From contig JADJOT010000006.1 of the NCBI GenBank assembly GCA_016713625.1, positions 124,001 to 188,000 on the forward strand: a DNA stretch of 64,000 bases, written 5' to 3'. Shown piece by piece: positions 18,088-27,344 of this stretch. The stretch is from Candidatus Accumulibacter affinis. GTDB taxonomy: Bacteria > Pseudomonadota > Gammaproteobacteria > Burkholderiales > Rhodocyclaceae. The position numbers and the translations under genes are program-made. Positions within the stretch are counted from its first letter, which is position 1; every line of letters begins with the position of its first letter. Under the pieces are notes generated by a model that saw nothing but the letters and a program-made list of their open reading frames with translations, ran no database searches and was not told the DNA's origin.

Positions 18088-18307
18088 GATCCCTCCTTCA
18101 CTTTCCCCGAAATGCGGCGCAACAGCGCGCTGCTCAGCACACTATGAGCGCCTGAGGGAAGGGAAAAAGCAAAGAAGGAAGAAGACCGAAGAGCGAAGAA
18201 GAAGAGTCAAAAAGACCTTCAGAGAAAAGCCGCTGAAGAAGAGCGACGAAGAAAATCCATGACGATCAAACCGCCAAATTTACGTGACTTTCGGAACGTC
18301 CCTGACA

Positions 18308-20080
18308 GTCATTATCGACGAAGCCCACAGCTCGCAGGGTGGCGAGACGGCGACCGACCTCAAGGAAGTCCTCGGCGGCGAAGGCTTACGGGAACAGGCG
18401 CAGAATCTCGCCGCCGAGGAAGGCCGCGAAGACCTGGCAGAACTGTTCCGCAGCATGGCCAAGCGCGGACGGCAGGCGAATCTGAGCTTTTTCGCCTTCA
18501 CGGCGACGCCGAAGTACAAGACCCTTGCCGTGTTCGGGCGCGCCGGGCAGTCCGCCCACCGTTACACCATGCGCCAGGCGATCGAGGAGGGTTTCATCCT
18601 CGATGTGCTCAAGCACTACACGACCTACGCGACCTACTTCAAGCTGCTCAAGTCCTGCGCGGACGACCCGAACGTCGAGAGGAAGAAGGCCGCGCAGGCG
18701 CTCGCCCGCTTCATGCGTCTGCACCCGCACAACATCGCGCAGAAAACCGAGGTGATGATCGAGCACTTCCAGGGCGTCACCCGGCACAAGATCGGCGGTC
18801 GGGCCAAGGCGATGGTGGTGACCGGGTCGCGCCTGGAGGCTGTGCGCTACAAGCAAAGCTTCGACCGATACATTCGGCAGAAGGGCTACGCCATCAAGTC
18901 GCTGGTGGCCTTCTCGGGAACGGTGCAGGACGACCAGATCGCCGAGGTCAGCTACAGCGAAGTGGGAATGAACGAGGGCATCGCGGAAAAGGAGCTGCCG
19001 GAGAAATTCGCGACGCAGGAGTATCAGGTGCTGCTGGTCGCGGAGAAGTACCAGACCGGCTTCGATCAGCCGCTGTTGCACACCATGTTCGTGGACAAGC
19101 GGCTCGCCGGCATCCAGGCCGTGCAGACACTTACACGACTCAACCGGACGCATCCGCTCAAGGAAGACAGCTTCGTTCTCGACTTCGTCAACGCTCGCGA
19201 AGACATCCGCGAGGGCTTCAAGGTGTACTACGAAGGAGCCGCCATGGGGGACGAAGTCGACCCTGCACGCATGTATGCGATCAAGGGCGAGCTGGATGCC
19301 TACGGGATCTACCTGGGCGAAGAGGTCGAGCGTTTCTGCAGCGTGTACTTCAAACCGAAGCAGCGGCAGAGCGCCATGGACCATCAGGCGATGAACGCGG
19401 CGCTCGACCCGGCGGTCTCGCGCTTCACCGTGCGCCAGATGAACAAGGAGGAAGAGGCGGATGTCTGGCGCGGCAAGGTGCAGGCGTTTCTCAACCTCTA
19501 TGGTTTCCTGAGCCAGGTCATTCCGTATCAGGACTCGGACCTCGAACGTATGTACGTGTTTCTCCGCCATCTCGCGGCGAAGCTGCCGCGGCGCAAGAGC
19601 GGCCCCGCGTATCAGTTCGAGGATGAAGTACAACTCGAGTACTACCGCCTGCAGAAGATCAGCGAGGGCTCCATCTCGCTGCACGACGGCGAAGCTCGGC
19701 GTCTGGATGGGCCGACGGAAGTCGGCAGCGGTCAGGTACGGTCAGATGCGGTTCCACTGTCACAGCTCATTGACGTGGTGAACGAACGCTTTGGCACCGA
19801 CTTCAATCAGGCGGATCAGCTGTTCTTCGATCAGATCGTCGAAGCGGCCATGGCCGATGCCGGGTTGCGGCAGGCGGCCGAGGTGAACCCGGGCGACAAG
19901 TTCGAGCTGGTATTCAAGAACCTGCTGGAGAAGCTATTTGTTGAGCGCATGGATGAAAACGAAGAGATTTTCGTGCGCTTCATGAACGACCTGCCCTTTC
20001 AGAAAATCGTCACGGGGTGGATGGCGTCGCTGACGTATCAACGATTGCGCAGCGATACGAGCGAAGCGACAGGGGTGTGA
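18308..20080 (+). pseudogene. hsdR: Type I restriction endonuclease HsdR, 3' part (split by IS21 element)
   Basis: The frame resumes at the duplicated target with VIIDEAHSSQGG (helicase motif II). It continues through FFAFTATPKYKTL (motif III), the GRAKAMVVTGSRLEA region and EKYQTGFDQPLLHTM ... AVQTLTRLNRT (motifs V and VI), then the C-terminal HsdM/HsdS-binding domain, to TGA at 20080. About 590 residues are intact. A GTG at 18284 inside the element could start a truncated helicase lacking the nuclease and Walker A, which should be inactive. Confidence 0.9.
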
Positions 20081-20555
20081 CTCAGCATGTCGCGCAAGGT
20101 GGCGCTGGTCGGCCCAGCCGCCGCCGTGTGCAGCGTCTGCACCTCAACGTCCTTGTGGTACAGGCACAAGCCCACGCCGGGTAGCTCCCGGCGCACATCG
20201 AAGTGCAGGTCGCCTGCGGCCGCCGCCATCGAAAACTCGGTCATCAGCAGCAGGTGCAATAGCCACCAATCGGCTTGCGCACAGGGGCCTCTGTACTGGC
20301 CTTGCTTGATCGGCTTGTTTCACCCGTTGCTTGACGCCGGCGCCCTTGACCTACGCGTGCGTCAAGCAGTCCGAGCGGTCTGAGTCGGTCCTTTCAGCAC
20401 AGCGGGCCGCTGCTGAGCCGGTCCGTGACATTGCACACAGCGCCTTTTGCAGGCTCCGCCTATCCTCCACGCATTGCTCCAGAACGGTGATCGCTATCGA
20501 TCACCGCCAACCTGCCAATCAAAAAGCACCCGTGAAACGGATACCGAGAAAAGCA
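20081..20555. other. Intergenic region after hsdR, no supported gene
   Basis: No convincing gene is seen. A minus-strand frame at 20038-20259 (start MTEFSMAAAAGDLHFDVRRE) has good codon use and could be a remnant of an unrelated gene cut by the end of the restriction island, but I do not recognise it. The last 100 bases should hold the promoter of the PEP-CTERM gene. Confidence 0.4.
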
Positions 20556-21374
20556 ATGTTCAGGAAGTCACTACTTGCCCTTGCGCTGGCAGTGCTCGCT
20601 GGGGCAGCAAGCGCCTCATCGCCGATCAGCGACCCCACCTTGTGCGCTACTGTGCCCAACGCGAGCCCCAAGGGGCAGCCACTCCTGGCGAAGCCTGCGG
20701 GTCCACCGAAGGCCGTCCCGAGGACGCTGAAGTCCTCGCCGCGAAAAGCCGGCGGCAGCGCCAAGGGCTTGCGCGCTGTGGCAGTTCACGCGCGGCCGCA
20801 GGCCCGCTTGGCCAACCGTCGCCCAGCGGCCTCGTCAGCCCTTGCAGCAGCCCCCGCCAGGGCTCCCGCGTACGCTTGCCCGGAACTGGGACGCGGCACG
20901 CTGTTCAATGCCAGTCCGGATGGCGTACTGGCGACCCTCCTGGCAGGCCAGGGCGACGACCCGGCGCCGGTGTATGGCAATGCTGGGTGGGGCCATAGCG
21001 ATGGCCACCTCAGCGCCATCGTCGCCCACAACACGGAACAAGCCCCGACAGTGATCGAGCCCCCTGCTTTCCAGATCCCTGCCGGCCGGGCGCCGCTCAA
21101 CCGCAACACCTTTGATCTCGCCGATGCGTCGTTCTCCGATCCGCTCGACTCGCCCGGCACCGGCTCGCGCAAGGTAGCCACGATCGACATCGTGGTGCCG
21201 GAAATCGATCTGGGCCCCCTTCTGCGTCCGACGATCGGCGAGCCTTCTCCAGAAGGCCGGATTGGCCCACTGGCGCCGCTTCCCGCCACTAGCGTTCCCG
21301 AGCCTGCCACCCTCGCTCTGCTGGCTCTTGCAGGTGCCGCGATGGTCAGGTCGAGGCGCCGCGCCCGGCGCTGA
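20556..21374 (+). CDS. PEP-CTERM sorting domain protein, Pro/Ala-rich
   Basis: The protein has 272 residues. The ATG at 20556 starts a clear signal peptide (FRKSLLALALAVLAGAASA). The body is low-complexity, basic and Ala/Pro-rich, with two Cys. The C-terminus reads VPEPATLALLALAGAAMV then SRRRARR: a VPEP motif, one hydrophobic helix and an Arg cluster. This is the PEP-CTERM tripartite signal recognised by exosortase, so the protein is exported and likely linked to extracellular polysaccharide. No exosortase gene is in the window. The product has no other recognised domain. Confidence 0.85.
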   Translation: MFRKSLLALALAVLAGAASASSPISDPTLCATVPNASPKGQPLLAKPAGPPKAVPRTLKSSPRKAGGSAKGLRAVAVHARPQARLANRRPAASSALAAAPARAPAYACPELGRGTLFNASPDGVLATLLAGQGDDPAPVYGNAGWGHSDGHLSAIVAHNTEQAPTVIEPPAFQIPAGRAPLNRNTFDLADASFSDPLDSPGTGSRKVATIDIVVPEIDLGPLLRPTIGEPSPEGRIGPLAPLPATSVPEPATLALLALAGAAMVRSRRRARR

Positions 21375-21443
21375 GCGCGCTGGCAGTCCCGACAACGCCG
21401 ACGAACCGGAAGTTCGGCGGCGTTTCTGCAAGGCGACCGCAGC

Positions 21444-22934
21444 CTACCTCTTCTTCACCGCCGGCAGGTCAGTACACACCCCCTCATAGACTTCTGCCGC
21501 CATCCCCACCGATTCGCCGAGGGTCGGGTGCGGGTGGATGGTGTGGCCGATATCGGCGGCGTCGCAGCCCATTTCGATGGCCAGGCAGACTTCGCCGATC
21601 AGGTCACCGGCGTCGGTGCCGACGATGCTGCCACCGATGATGCGATGCGTCGCTTCGTCGAAGATCAGCTTGGTGAAGCCCTCGGACCGGCCATTGGCCA
21701 GCGCTCTCCCCCCGACGCCGCCCACGGGAAGACGCTCTTGCCGTAGGTGATGCCTTCGGCTCGGCATTGCTCCTCGGTCTTGCCGGCCCAGGCGATTTCG
21801 GGGTCAGTGTAGGCGACCGACGGGATCTGCAGGGCGTCGAAACAGCGCTTGCTGCCGTGCGCGGCCTCGGCGGCAACGTGCGCTTCGTGCACTCCCTTGT
21901 GCGCGAGCATCGGCTGCCCGACGATGTCGCCAATGGCGAAAATGTGCGCGACATTGGTTCGCAACTGCGTATCGACCGGAATGAAGCCGCGCTCATTGAC
22001 AGCGACCCCGGCCTTCTCGGCAGCGAGCTTGCCGCCGTTGGGCGAGCGTCCGACGGCAACCAGCACCAGGTCGAAGCTTTCCTTCTCGTCGTTGCTGTAG
22101 GTGACTTCGATCCCCTCGGGACTGGCCGCGGCGGCAACGACGCCGGTATTGAGCAGGATGCGGTCGAAGCGGTGCGCATTCTTCTTCTCCCAGACCTTGA
22201 CGAGATCGCGGTCGGCACCGGGCATCAGTACCGACCCGAGTTCGACGACGGTGATCCGCGAACCGAGCGCCGAGACGCTGGCCATTTCGAGGCCGATGAT
22301 GCCGCCACCGACGACCAGCATGCGCTGCGGGATCTGGCGTAGCTCGAGAGCGCCGGTCGAGTCGACGACGCGCGGGTCATCGTTGGGCATGAACGGCAGC
22401 GCGATCGGCTGCGAACCGGCAGCGATGATCGCTTTCTGAAACCGGATCAGCTTGCTGCCGCCGCCGGCAAGCGCCACTTCGAGGTGATGCGGGTCGACGA
22501 ACTGGCCGACGCCCTGCACGACTTCGACCTTGCGGCCCTTGGCCATGCCGGCGAGACCGCCAGTGAGCGTGCCGACAACCTTGTCCTTGTGCAGACGCAG
22601 CTTGTCGAGGTCGATGCTCGGAGCGGCGAAGCGGACACCGCTATCGCCCATATGCTGCGCTTCCTCCATCACGCTGGCGATGTGCAGCAGCGCTTTCGAC
22701 GGGATGCAGCCGACGTTCAGGCAAACGCCGCCGAGCGTCGGGTAGCGTTCGACGAGCACGGTCTGCATGCCGAGGTCGGCGCTGCGAAACGCGGCCGAGT
22801 AGCCGCCGGGACCAGCGCCGATAACCAGCATCCCGCATTCGAGGTCGGCGCTGCCAGTGACCGGCGCCGCGGCCTGCGCAGCCGGTGCAGCGCTTGTCGC
22901 CGGCGGCGTGGCGGTAACGGCTGCCGCCGCGGCA
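21444..22934 (-). pseudogene. lpdA: Dihydrolipoyl dehydrogenase (E3), copy 1, frameshifted and lacking its lipoyl domain
   Basis: The FAD/NAD oxidoreductase part starts at about 22840 ([20 protein letters not shown]), with the redox disulfide [17 protein letters not shown], the NAD site LVVGGGIIGLEMA, and the C-terminal His-Glu pair HTIHPHPTLGE. Two extra C bases in a run at 21711-21716 shift the frame between PWAASG and LANGRSEGFTK. The N-terminal lipoyl domain found in copy 2 is missing, and an Ala/Pro linker joins directly to an aceF remnant. It is nearly identical to 33448-34880. E3 reoxidises lipoamide in the pyruvate dehydrogenase complex. Confidence 0.8.
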
Positions 22935-23340
22935 GGATCAGCCGCGGCGCAAACTCCTTGCCATTCCACACCGGTTTCATCACCGATTTGCTGACGCCGA
23001 GGATGGCTACTTCGGGCGCATTGACGATCGGCGAGAAGTGGGTGCCGCCGATGCCGCCGACGCTCGAGATGGTGAAGCAGGCCCCCGACATCTCGGCCGG
23101 TGAGAGCTTGCCATCGCGCGCCTTCCTGGCCAGTTCGCCGCTTTCGACGGCTAGCTCGCTGACCGATTTCTGGTCGGCGTTCTTGATCACCGGCGCGACC
23201 AGCCCGTTGGGGGTGTCGGCAGCGAAGGCGACGTGGTAGTACTGCTTGAAAACCAGGTTGTCGCCGTCGAGCGAGCTGTTGAACTCGGGGAACTTCTTCA
23301 GTGCCACGGCGCACGCCTTGATCAGGAAGGCGAGCATGGT
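22935..23340 (-). pseudogene. aceF: Dihydrolipoamide acetyltransferase (E2) catalytic-domain fragment, copy 1
   Basis: The frame reads [20 protein letters not shown] ... [20 protein letters not shown] ... [20 protein letters not shown] ... [10 protein letters not shown] and then breaks off into the lpdA linker. The catalytic DHR motif (SADHRVIDG in copy 2) and everything after it is deleted, as is everything upstream of the catalytic domain. It is about 88-90% identical by eye to the matching part of copy 2, which is less than the lpdA parts. Non-functional. Confidence 0.8.
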
Positions 23341-23471
23341 GAGGCAGACCAAGGCCAGCATGGGCTTCACCCAACGGATCAGAAGGGACAGGGAGCGGAG
23401 TGGCGATTGGATACGAATGGAGGGAGCGGGGGGCTATTCGCCGACACTGGAGATGATCATTGCGAGGTCCG

Positions 23472-23888
23472 TCACCGCCTAATGAAGGGATTGAGCATCT
23501 CCACTCCGGAACGCTCGACATCGCGCGTATTTCGGGTTACCAGCACGAGGTCATGTACCAGCGCAGTGGCGGCGAGCAAGCCATCGGCTACCGGCAACGG
23601 ATCAGGAATCCCCAGATGGCCCCAACAATCGGCGACTTCTTGGGAAATGGGCAGGAGACGATTGCCCACCGAGGTACGCAGGGTAGTAAGCCAAACGTCC
23701 AACCGCACTGCCGCGATGGGGTCACGTCGACGCAGCAACTCCGCCCCCCGGCGTATCTCGCCCAGAACGATCACGGAAACGTAGATATCGGAGGAGGAAA
23801 TGCCCGCGTACCAAGCCTGTACGCCTGGGTCGCCGCGCTCACCCTTGCGCAGTTCCGCCAGGACGTTGGTGTCAATCAGGAATCCCAC
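23472..23888 (-). CDS. vapC: PIN-domain toxin, VapC/FitB-like
   Basis: The protein has 138 residues. FLIDTNVLAELRKG gives the first catalytic Asp, VIVLGEIRRGAELL the Glu, PVADGLLAATAL the second Asp, and LVTRNTRDVE the last acidic site. All four PIN positions are present, so it should be an active RNase. It overlaps the antitoxin gene upstream by 13 bp. No frameshift is seen. Confidence 0.88.
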   Translation of the reverse strand: MGFLIDTNVLAELRKGERGDPGVQAWYAGISSSDIYVSVIVLGEIRRGAELLRRRDPIAAVRLDVWLTTLRTSVGNRLLPISQEVADCWGHLGIPDPLPVADGLLAATALVHDLVLVTRNTRDVERSGVEMLNPFIRR

Positions 23889-24103
23889 GCCATATCTCCG
23901 CGCCCGTAGTCCGGCTGCCTGGCGAAATCCGCGTCCTCACCGACGTTTGGCATGGCGGCGAGCAAACACTTCAAGTCTCCAGTCGAGTCGCTTTCCGGTG
24001 GGTCCTGGACCAGAAGAATGACTTCAAGGCGCTTGTGCCGCAGCGATTCTGGAACAGCGATCGAGGTCGGTGCGTCTTCGTAGAACTGTCGAATGGCTTC
24101 CAT
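23876..24103 (-). CDS. VapB-like antitoxin
   Basis: The protein has 75 residues. It starts EAIRQFYEDAPTSIAVPESL with HKRLEVILLVQDP, resembling the AbrB/Phd-like dimer region of small antitoxins. The acidic C-terminus (DADFARQPDYGRGDMAWDS) is the likely toxin-wrapping tail. A Shine-Dalgarno (GGAAGGA) precedes the ATG. It overlaps the VapC gene by 13 bp, the usual toxin-antitoxin order. Confidence 0.8.
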   Translation of the reverse strand: MEAIRQFYEDAPTSIAVPESLRHKRLEVILLVQDPPESDSTGDLKCLLAAMPNVGEDADFARQPDYGRGDMAWDS

Positions 24104-24239
24104 CGCTTATTGGTCCTTCCCAGGTAGAGGCAAGTAAGGGGTAGGTAACAGGGCAAGGCTCGATCTGTTTGCCGAATCAATGTCCGCTGTCTTGGAGTCA
24201 AGTCGGGCACTTGATCATCAACAAGAACCTTTGACGAGG

Positions 24240-25094
24240 CTAGACAGAATTTCCGCCCCCATCGAGCCAACTTGCCGCCCGGCTGACCGTCGAGTAGTGT
24301 ACTCGGAAATGCTCCGCGATCTCCTGCATGGTGTACGCTCCGGTCAGAAAAGCACGCGCCATGGCCTCGCGGCGCAGCGGGTACGCCGCAGCGAACTCGG
24401 CGAGCGGCTTGGCCAATACCCGCCGCTGCGCGCGGGGCACCTCGCGCAACTGGCCCATGGGCTTCGAGGCGCCAAAGAGTTGCTCGACAAAGCTCTCGCT
24501 GCCGAGAAGGATCTGATGGCGAAGCCCCTCCCAGATGCTCGGCTGTCCGATTCCCTCGACGACGAAGGCTGCGTAGCCCGCCTGCGCCTGAGCACGCTCT
24601 TCGCCGAACAGGCCCAGGAGCCAATCGGTCTCCAGCCATTCCGGTGTCGGTGCCGCTCCGACCATCGCGCGGTAACTGCTCCATGGCCAGTCGTCCGGCC
24701 GCGCCACCATTCCTGCCCTGACCGGGTTGAGTACGACGTAGCGCGCCAGTCCCAGCAAGTAGGTTTCGCGTTCGACCAGAATTGCCTTGAAGCGCCCCTG
24801 AAACAGGTGCCCGACCAGCGCATGGCGGCGATTGAACTGCTGCGTATAGACGCCGTTCAACTGCCGCATTCCTTGCGAGAGGTTGGGGTCTGGCGTCTCC
24901 AGCACGAGGTGAAAGTGGTTGGTCATCTGGCACCAGGCATGACACCGCCAGTTGAAGCGCGCGCAGCTCTGGCCGAGGACGGTTAGCCACGCTGCGCGAT
25001 CTTCGTCGCTCTGGTAAATGTCCTCCCGGCGGTCGCCACGCGACGTGACGTGGTACACACCACCGGCAAGGTCGATGCGTAATGGTCTTGCCAT
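24240..25094 (-). CDS. REP-associated tyrosine transposase (RAYT, Y1_Tnp)
   Basis: The protein has 284 residues. The Y1 HUH core shows MTNHFHLVLETP (HxH metal site) and LARYVVLNPVRAG with the catalytic Tyr. A C-terminal helix-turn-helix (YTMQEIAEHFRVHYSTVSRA) marks the longer RAYT branch. RAYTs cut single-stranded REP hairpins. Directly upstream lie the tandem REP-like repeats at 25114-25215, and similar repeats recur across the island. It appears intact. Confidence 0.9.
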   Translation of the reverse strand: MARPLRIDLAGGVYHVTSRGDRREDIYQSDEDRAAWLTVLGQSCARFNWRCHAWCQMTNHFHLVLETPDPNLSQGMRQLNGVYTQQFNRRHALVGHLFQGRFKAILVERETYLLGLARYVVLNPVRAGMVARPDDWPWSSYRAMVGAAPTPEWLETDWLLGLFGEERAQAQAGYAAFVVEGIGQPSIWEGLRHQILLGSESFVEQLFGASKPMGQLREVPRAQRRVLAKPLAEFAAAYPLRREAMARAFLTGAYTMQEIAEHFRVHYSTVSRAASWLDGGGNSV

Positions 25095-25113
25095 AGGCTC
25101 GATTTTAGCCTTT

Positions 25114-25215
25114 GCATTGCTGGATTACAAGACCTGACCCCACCTTTTGTGTGCATTGCTGGATTACAAGACCTGACCCCACCTTTTGTGACCCCACCTT
25201 TTGTGCAAGACCTGA
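25114..25215. repeat. Tandem 39-bp REP-like repeats
   Basis: Two copies of a 39-bp unit (25114-25152 and 25153-25191) contain GGATTACAAGACCTGACCCC followed by CACCTTTTGTG. A third shortened unit (GACCCCACCTTTTGTG, then CAAGACCTGA) is interrupted by the left end of the IS110-family element. Related sequences (CTGGATTGCAAGACTTGACC type) occur at 29772-29795, 32191-32235 and 32742-32770. Confidence 0.75.
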
Positions 25216-25298
25216 TAATCATCTAGCCGGCTCCCCACCCGCGGCGTTACAGTCAGTGTGGGAATTCACAGACTGACAACCGCAGAAGAGGAGCCGAA

Positions 25299-26316
25299 AT
25301 GAAACTGTATGCTGCAATTGACCTTCATTCCAACAATAGCGTGTTGGTGATTCTGGACGAGGCAGATCGAATGGTCCTGCAGAGGCGCTTGCCGAACAAT
25401 CTGGAGCGCATTCGCGAGGCGCTTTGTCCCTATGGCGAGCAGATCGAAGGCATTGCCGTCGAATCGACGTACAACTGGTATTGGCTGGTTGATGGACTAA
25501 TGGACGCGGGCTATCGGGTGCACCTGGTGAACACGGCGGCGGTCAAGCAGTACGAGGGCCTGAAGCATAAGGAAGACGTGGACGATGCCCGTTGGCTGGC
25601 GCACTTGTTGCGTTTGGGGATCCTGCCGGTAGGGTACATCTGTCCGAAGGAAGCGCGTGGTGTGCGAGATCTGATGCGCAAGCGCAACCAGTTGGTAGGG
25701 CAGAGATCACGGCAGATTTTGAGTATCGAGAACGTGCTGAGCCGCGACACGGGAGGGCGCGCGAGCGCCAACGAGATCAAGCGCTGGCAGGAAAAGGAGG
25801 TCGATCAACTGGCCCTGACAGAAAGTAGCCGCTTGGCCGTGAAAAGCAACCTGGCGGTGATGCACTGCCTGAATGAACAGATCGAAAGGCTGGAAGCGGA
25901 GATCCTGAAAAAGGCGAAGCTACGCCCGGACTACCAGGGGCTGCTGACGGTGAGCGGCGTGGGTAAAGTGCTCGCACTGACCATTGCGCTCGAGACCGGT
26001 GAGGTGAGCCGCTTTGCCACGGTGGGGGATTTTTCCTCGTATTGCCGCTGTGTCGGCAGTGAGCATCTGTCGAACGGCAAGAAGAAAGGGAGCGGCAACG
26101 TCAAGAACGGCAACAAAGTACCTGGCATGGGCCTTGGTCGAAGCGGCGAACTTCGCCGTGCGTTACGAGCCGGTGGTCAAGCGCTTCTACCAACGCAAGT
26201 GCGCCAGGACGATGCCCGTGGTAGCGATCAAGGCAGTGGCACACAAGCTGGCCCGAGCCTGTTACCACGTGATGCGCGATCGGGTGCCGTTTGACGTGCA
26301 GCGTGCGTTCGCCTGA
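25299..26316 (+). pseudogene. IS110-family transposase, copy A, one frameshift
   Basis: The N-terminal RuvC-like DEDD domain starts KLYAAIDLHSNNSVLVILDE with AVESTYNWYWLVDGL and KHKEDVDDARWLAHLL. The C-terminal Transposase_20 domain has LLTVSGVGKVLALTIALETG and SYCRCVGSEHLSNGKKKGSG. One extra G at about 26118 (CAACAAAGTACC against CAACAAATATC in copy B) shifts the frame; the end YLAWALVEAANFAVRYEP continues in another frame to 26316. About 338 residues if corrected. Confidence 0.85.
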
Positions 26317-26934
26317 AAGAATGGAGCGGGGGCGGTGAGCCAGACACGGGGTTGGCTAATAACCATCAGACCTGATTGGGCCACCGTCCTCCTCTCCGCC
26401 AGACCGGAGGCCGGCAGGGTCTGTAAGGTGACAAAGCCGAAGTGCGCGGCTTTGCCACCTTACACCAGCCTAAATCACCGTCGGGCGTCAAGGGTGCGCT
26501 ACGCCGGGCTGCAAAAAACGCAGCCCGCCCTTGACGCAGGAGAAGTTATCGCGAGAACCAAGGTTTTGAAAAGGCAAAAGGCTTGACCAGTTCGCCTCTG
26601 CCGCGAGCCAACAGGGGTTGGTGCCCGCCGCCATCGTGACGGGCAACCATAAATTTGTCATCGGCGAACACGCCGAACGACTTGGACACGTGCAGGGCAC
26701 CGACGGTTTTCTGGGGCCGCAACCGCGGCCAGGGGGCGCAGCCCGGGTGGCCACACCCGGACTACCACCTTGATCCTGATGGGTGACTGGTGCGGACTGG
26801 TTCCGACACCGCAAGAACGAAAACCAGGGCGCGAGCGCCGGGCTGACGCCAGGAGGGGAGTAGCTCACGAATGTATCGCCGCTGCATCGCGAGAGATTTT
26901 TTTAACCTATTGACAGGGGCCGGCTAATGGGTGA
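26317..26934 (+). ncRNA. Structured non-coding tail of IS110-family element, candidate bridge/seekRNA locus (copy A)
   Basis: No open frame is convincing, yet the region is conserved in both copies. One hairpin pairs 26424-26439 with 26447-26462 (15 of 16 pairs, 7-nt loop). A second pairs 26485-26494 with 26528-26537 (10 pairs) around an inner 7-bp stem 26506-26512/26520-26526 whose loop differs between copies. IS110 elements are known to encode bridge RNAs (seekRNAs in IS1111 types, in the DNA after the transposase gene). Transcript boundaries cannot be set from sequence alone. Confidence 0.4.
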
Positions 26935-26946
26935 CCCCACCTTTTG

Positions 26947-27225
26947 TGACCCCCAGGGCCGGCGCAAGACGTGCTCGTAGTAGAACTTCAAACCATACAG
27001 ATCGAGCTTGACCGAACTCCACGAGTGCGACGCCACCAACTCGGTGAAGTAGTCGAGTAACTGCTGCTCGGACAGCGTCTCGATACGCTGATCAAAGCGT
27101 TCGCCGATCCGCCGAATGGCGCGCGAGTAGGCCTCGATCGTCTTGGGTTGCAGCCCCTTGAGCGTCAGGTGTTGCAGGTGCAGCGCGTAGTTGCGATCAA
27201 ACGTTGCTTCCGGTGATGTGCTCAT
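26947..27225 (-). pseudogene. Tyrosine recombinase, N-terminal core-binding fragment
   Basis: The ATG at 27225 follows a GGAGG Shine-Dalgarno. The product STSPEATFDRNYALHLQHLT ... LKGLQPKTIEAYSRAIRRIG ... LDLYGLKFYYEHVLRRPW is the SAM-like N-terminal domain of phage/integron-type integrases (the type often met with IS91 elements). It stops at the right flank of the IS110-family copy A, so the catalytic domain (R...HxxR...Y) is gone. Confidence 0.75.
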
Positions 27226-27344
27226 CGTAAGATGACCTCCAGTTGTCTCCGGGGAGAGCCCCTCGTTCGAGGGGGTGAGGTCATATTGTGATGCGAGCGC
27301 GTCGCCACCGGATCCTCCGCGTAGCGGCTTCGTCCAACACAATT

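Larger units (their letters stand above)
14531..18307 (-). mobile_element. IS21-family insertion element with passenger genes
   Basis: The element is 3777 bp and begins TGT and ends ACA. The target GTCATTAT is duplicated at 14523-14530 and 18308-18315. Subterminal inverted repeats share 21 bp (core ACGTAAATTTGGCGGTTTG) at 14552-14572 and 18266-18286. It carries istA and istB in the usual overlapping order, read on the minus strand, plus two small genes upstream of istA and one downstream of istB. IS21-family ends and a 4-8 bp duplication fit the family. It interrupts hsdR. Confidence 0.9.
25216..26934 (+). mobile_element. IS110-family (IS1111-type) insertion sequence, copy A
   Basis: The element is about 1.72 kb. 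Ends are set by comparison with copy B: the left begins TAATCATCTAGCCGGC, the right ends GCCGGCTAATGGGTGA. TAGCCGGC at the left and its reverse complement GCCGGCTA at the right form short subterminal inverted repeats, as in the IS1111 group. The flanks are CAAGACCTGA on the left and CCCCACCTTTTG on the right, so the insertion point is inside a REP-like unit. A 620-bp non-coding tail follows the transposase gene. Confidence 0.75.

Noticed and set aside
18386..19684. Open frame of 432 codons antisense to hsdR
   Set aside because: Shadow of the helicase gene, with no start signal or protein family; the sense strand carries all helicase motifs.
20038..20259. Minus-strand small gene after hsdR
   Set aside because: Codon use is fair, but its end overlaps the hsdR 3' end and no family is recognised; left as a possible remnant in the intergenic note.
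25114..25215. Possible CRISPR array
   Set aside because: Units are direct tandem copies without variable spacers, and no cas gene is nearby.
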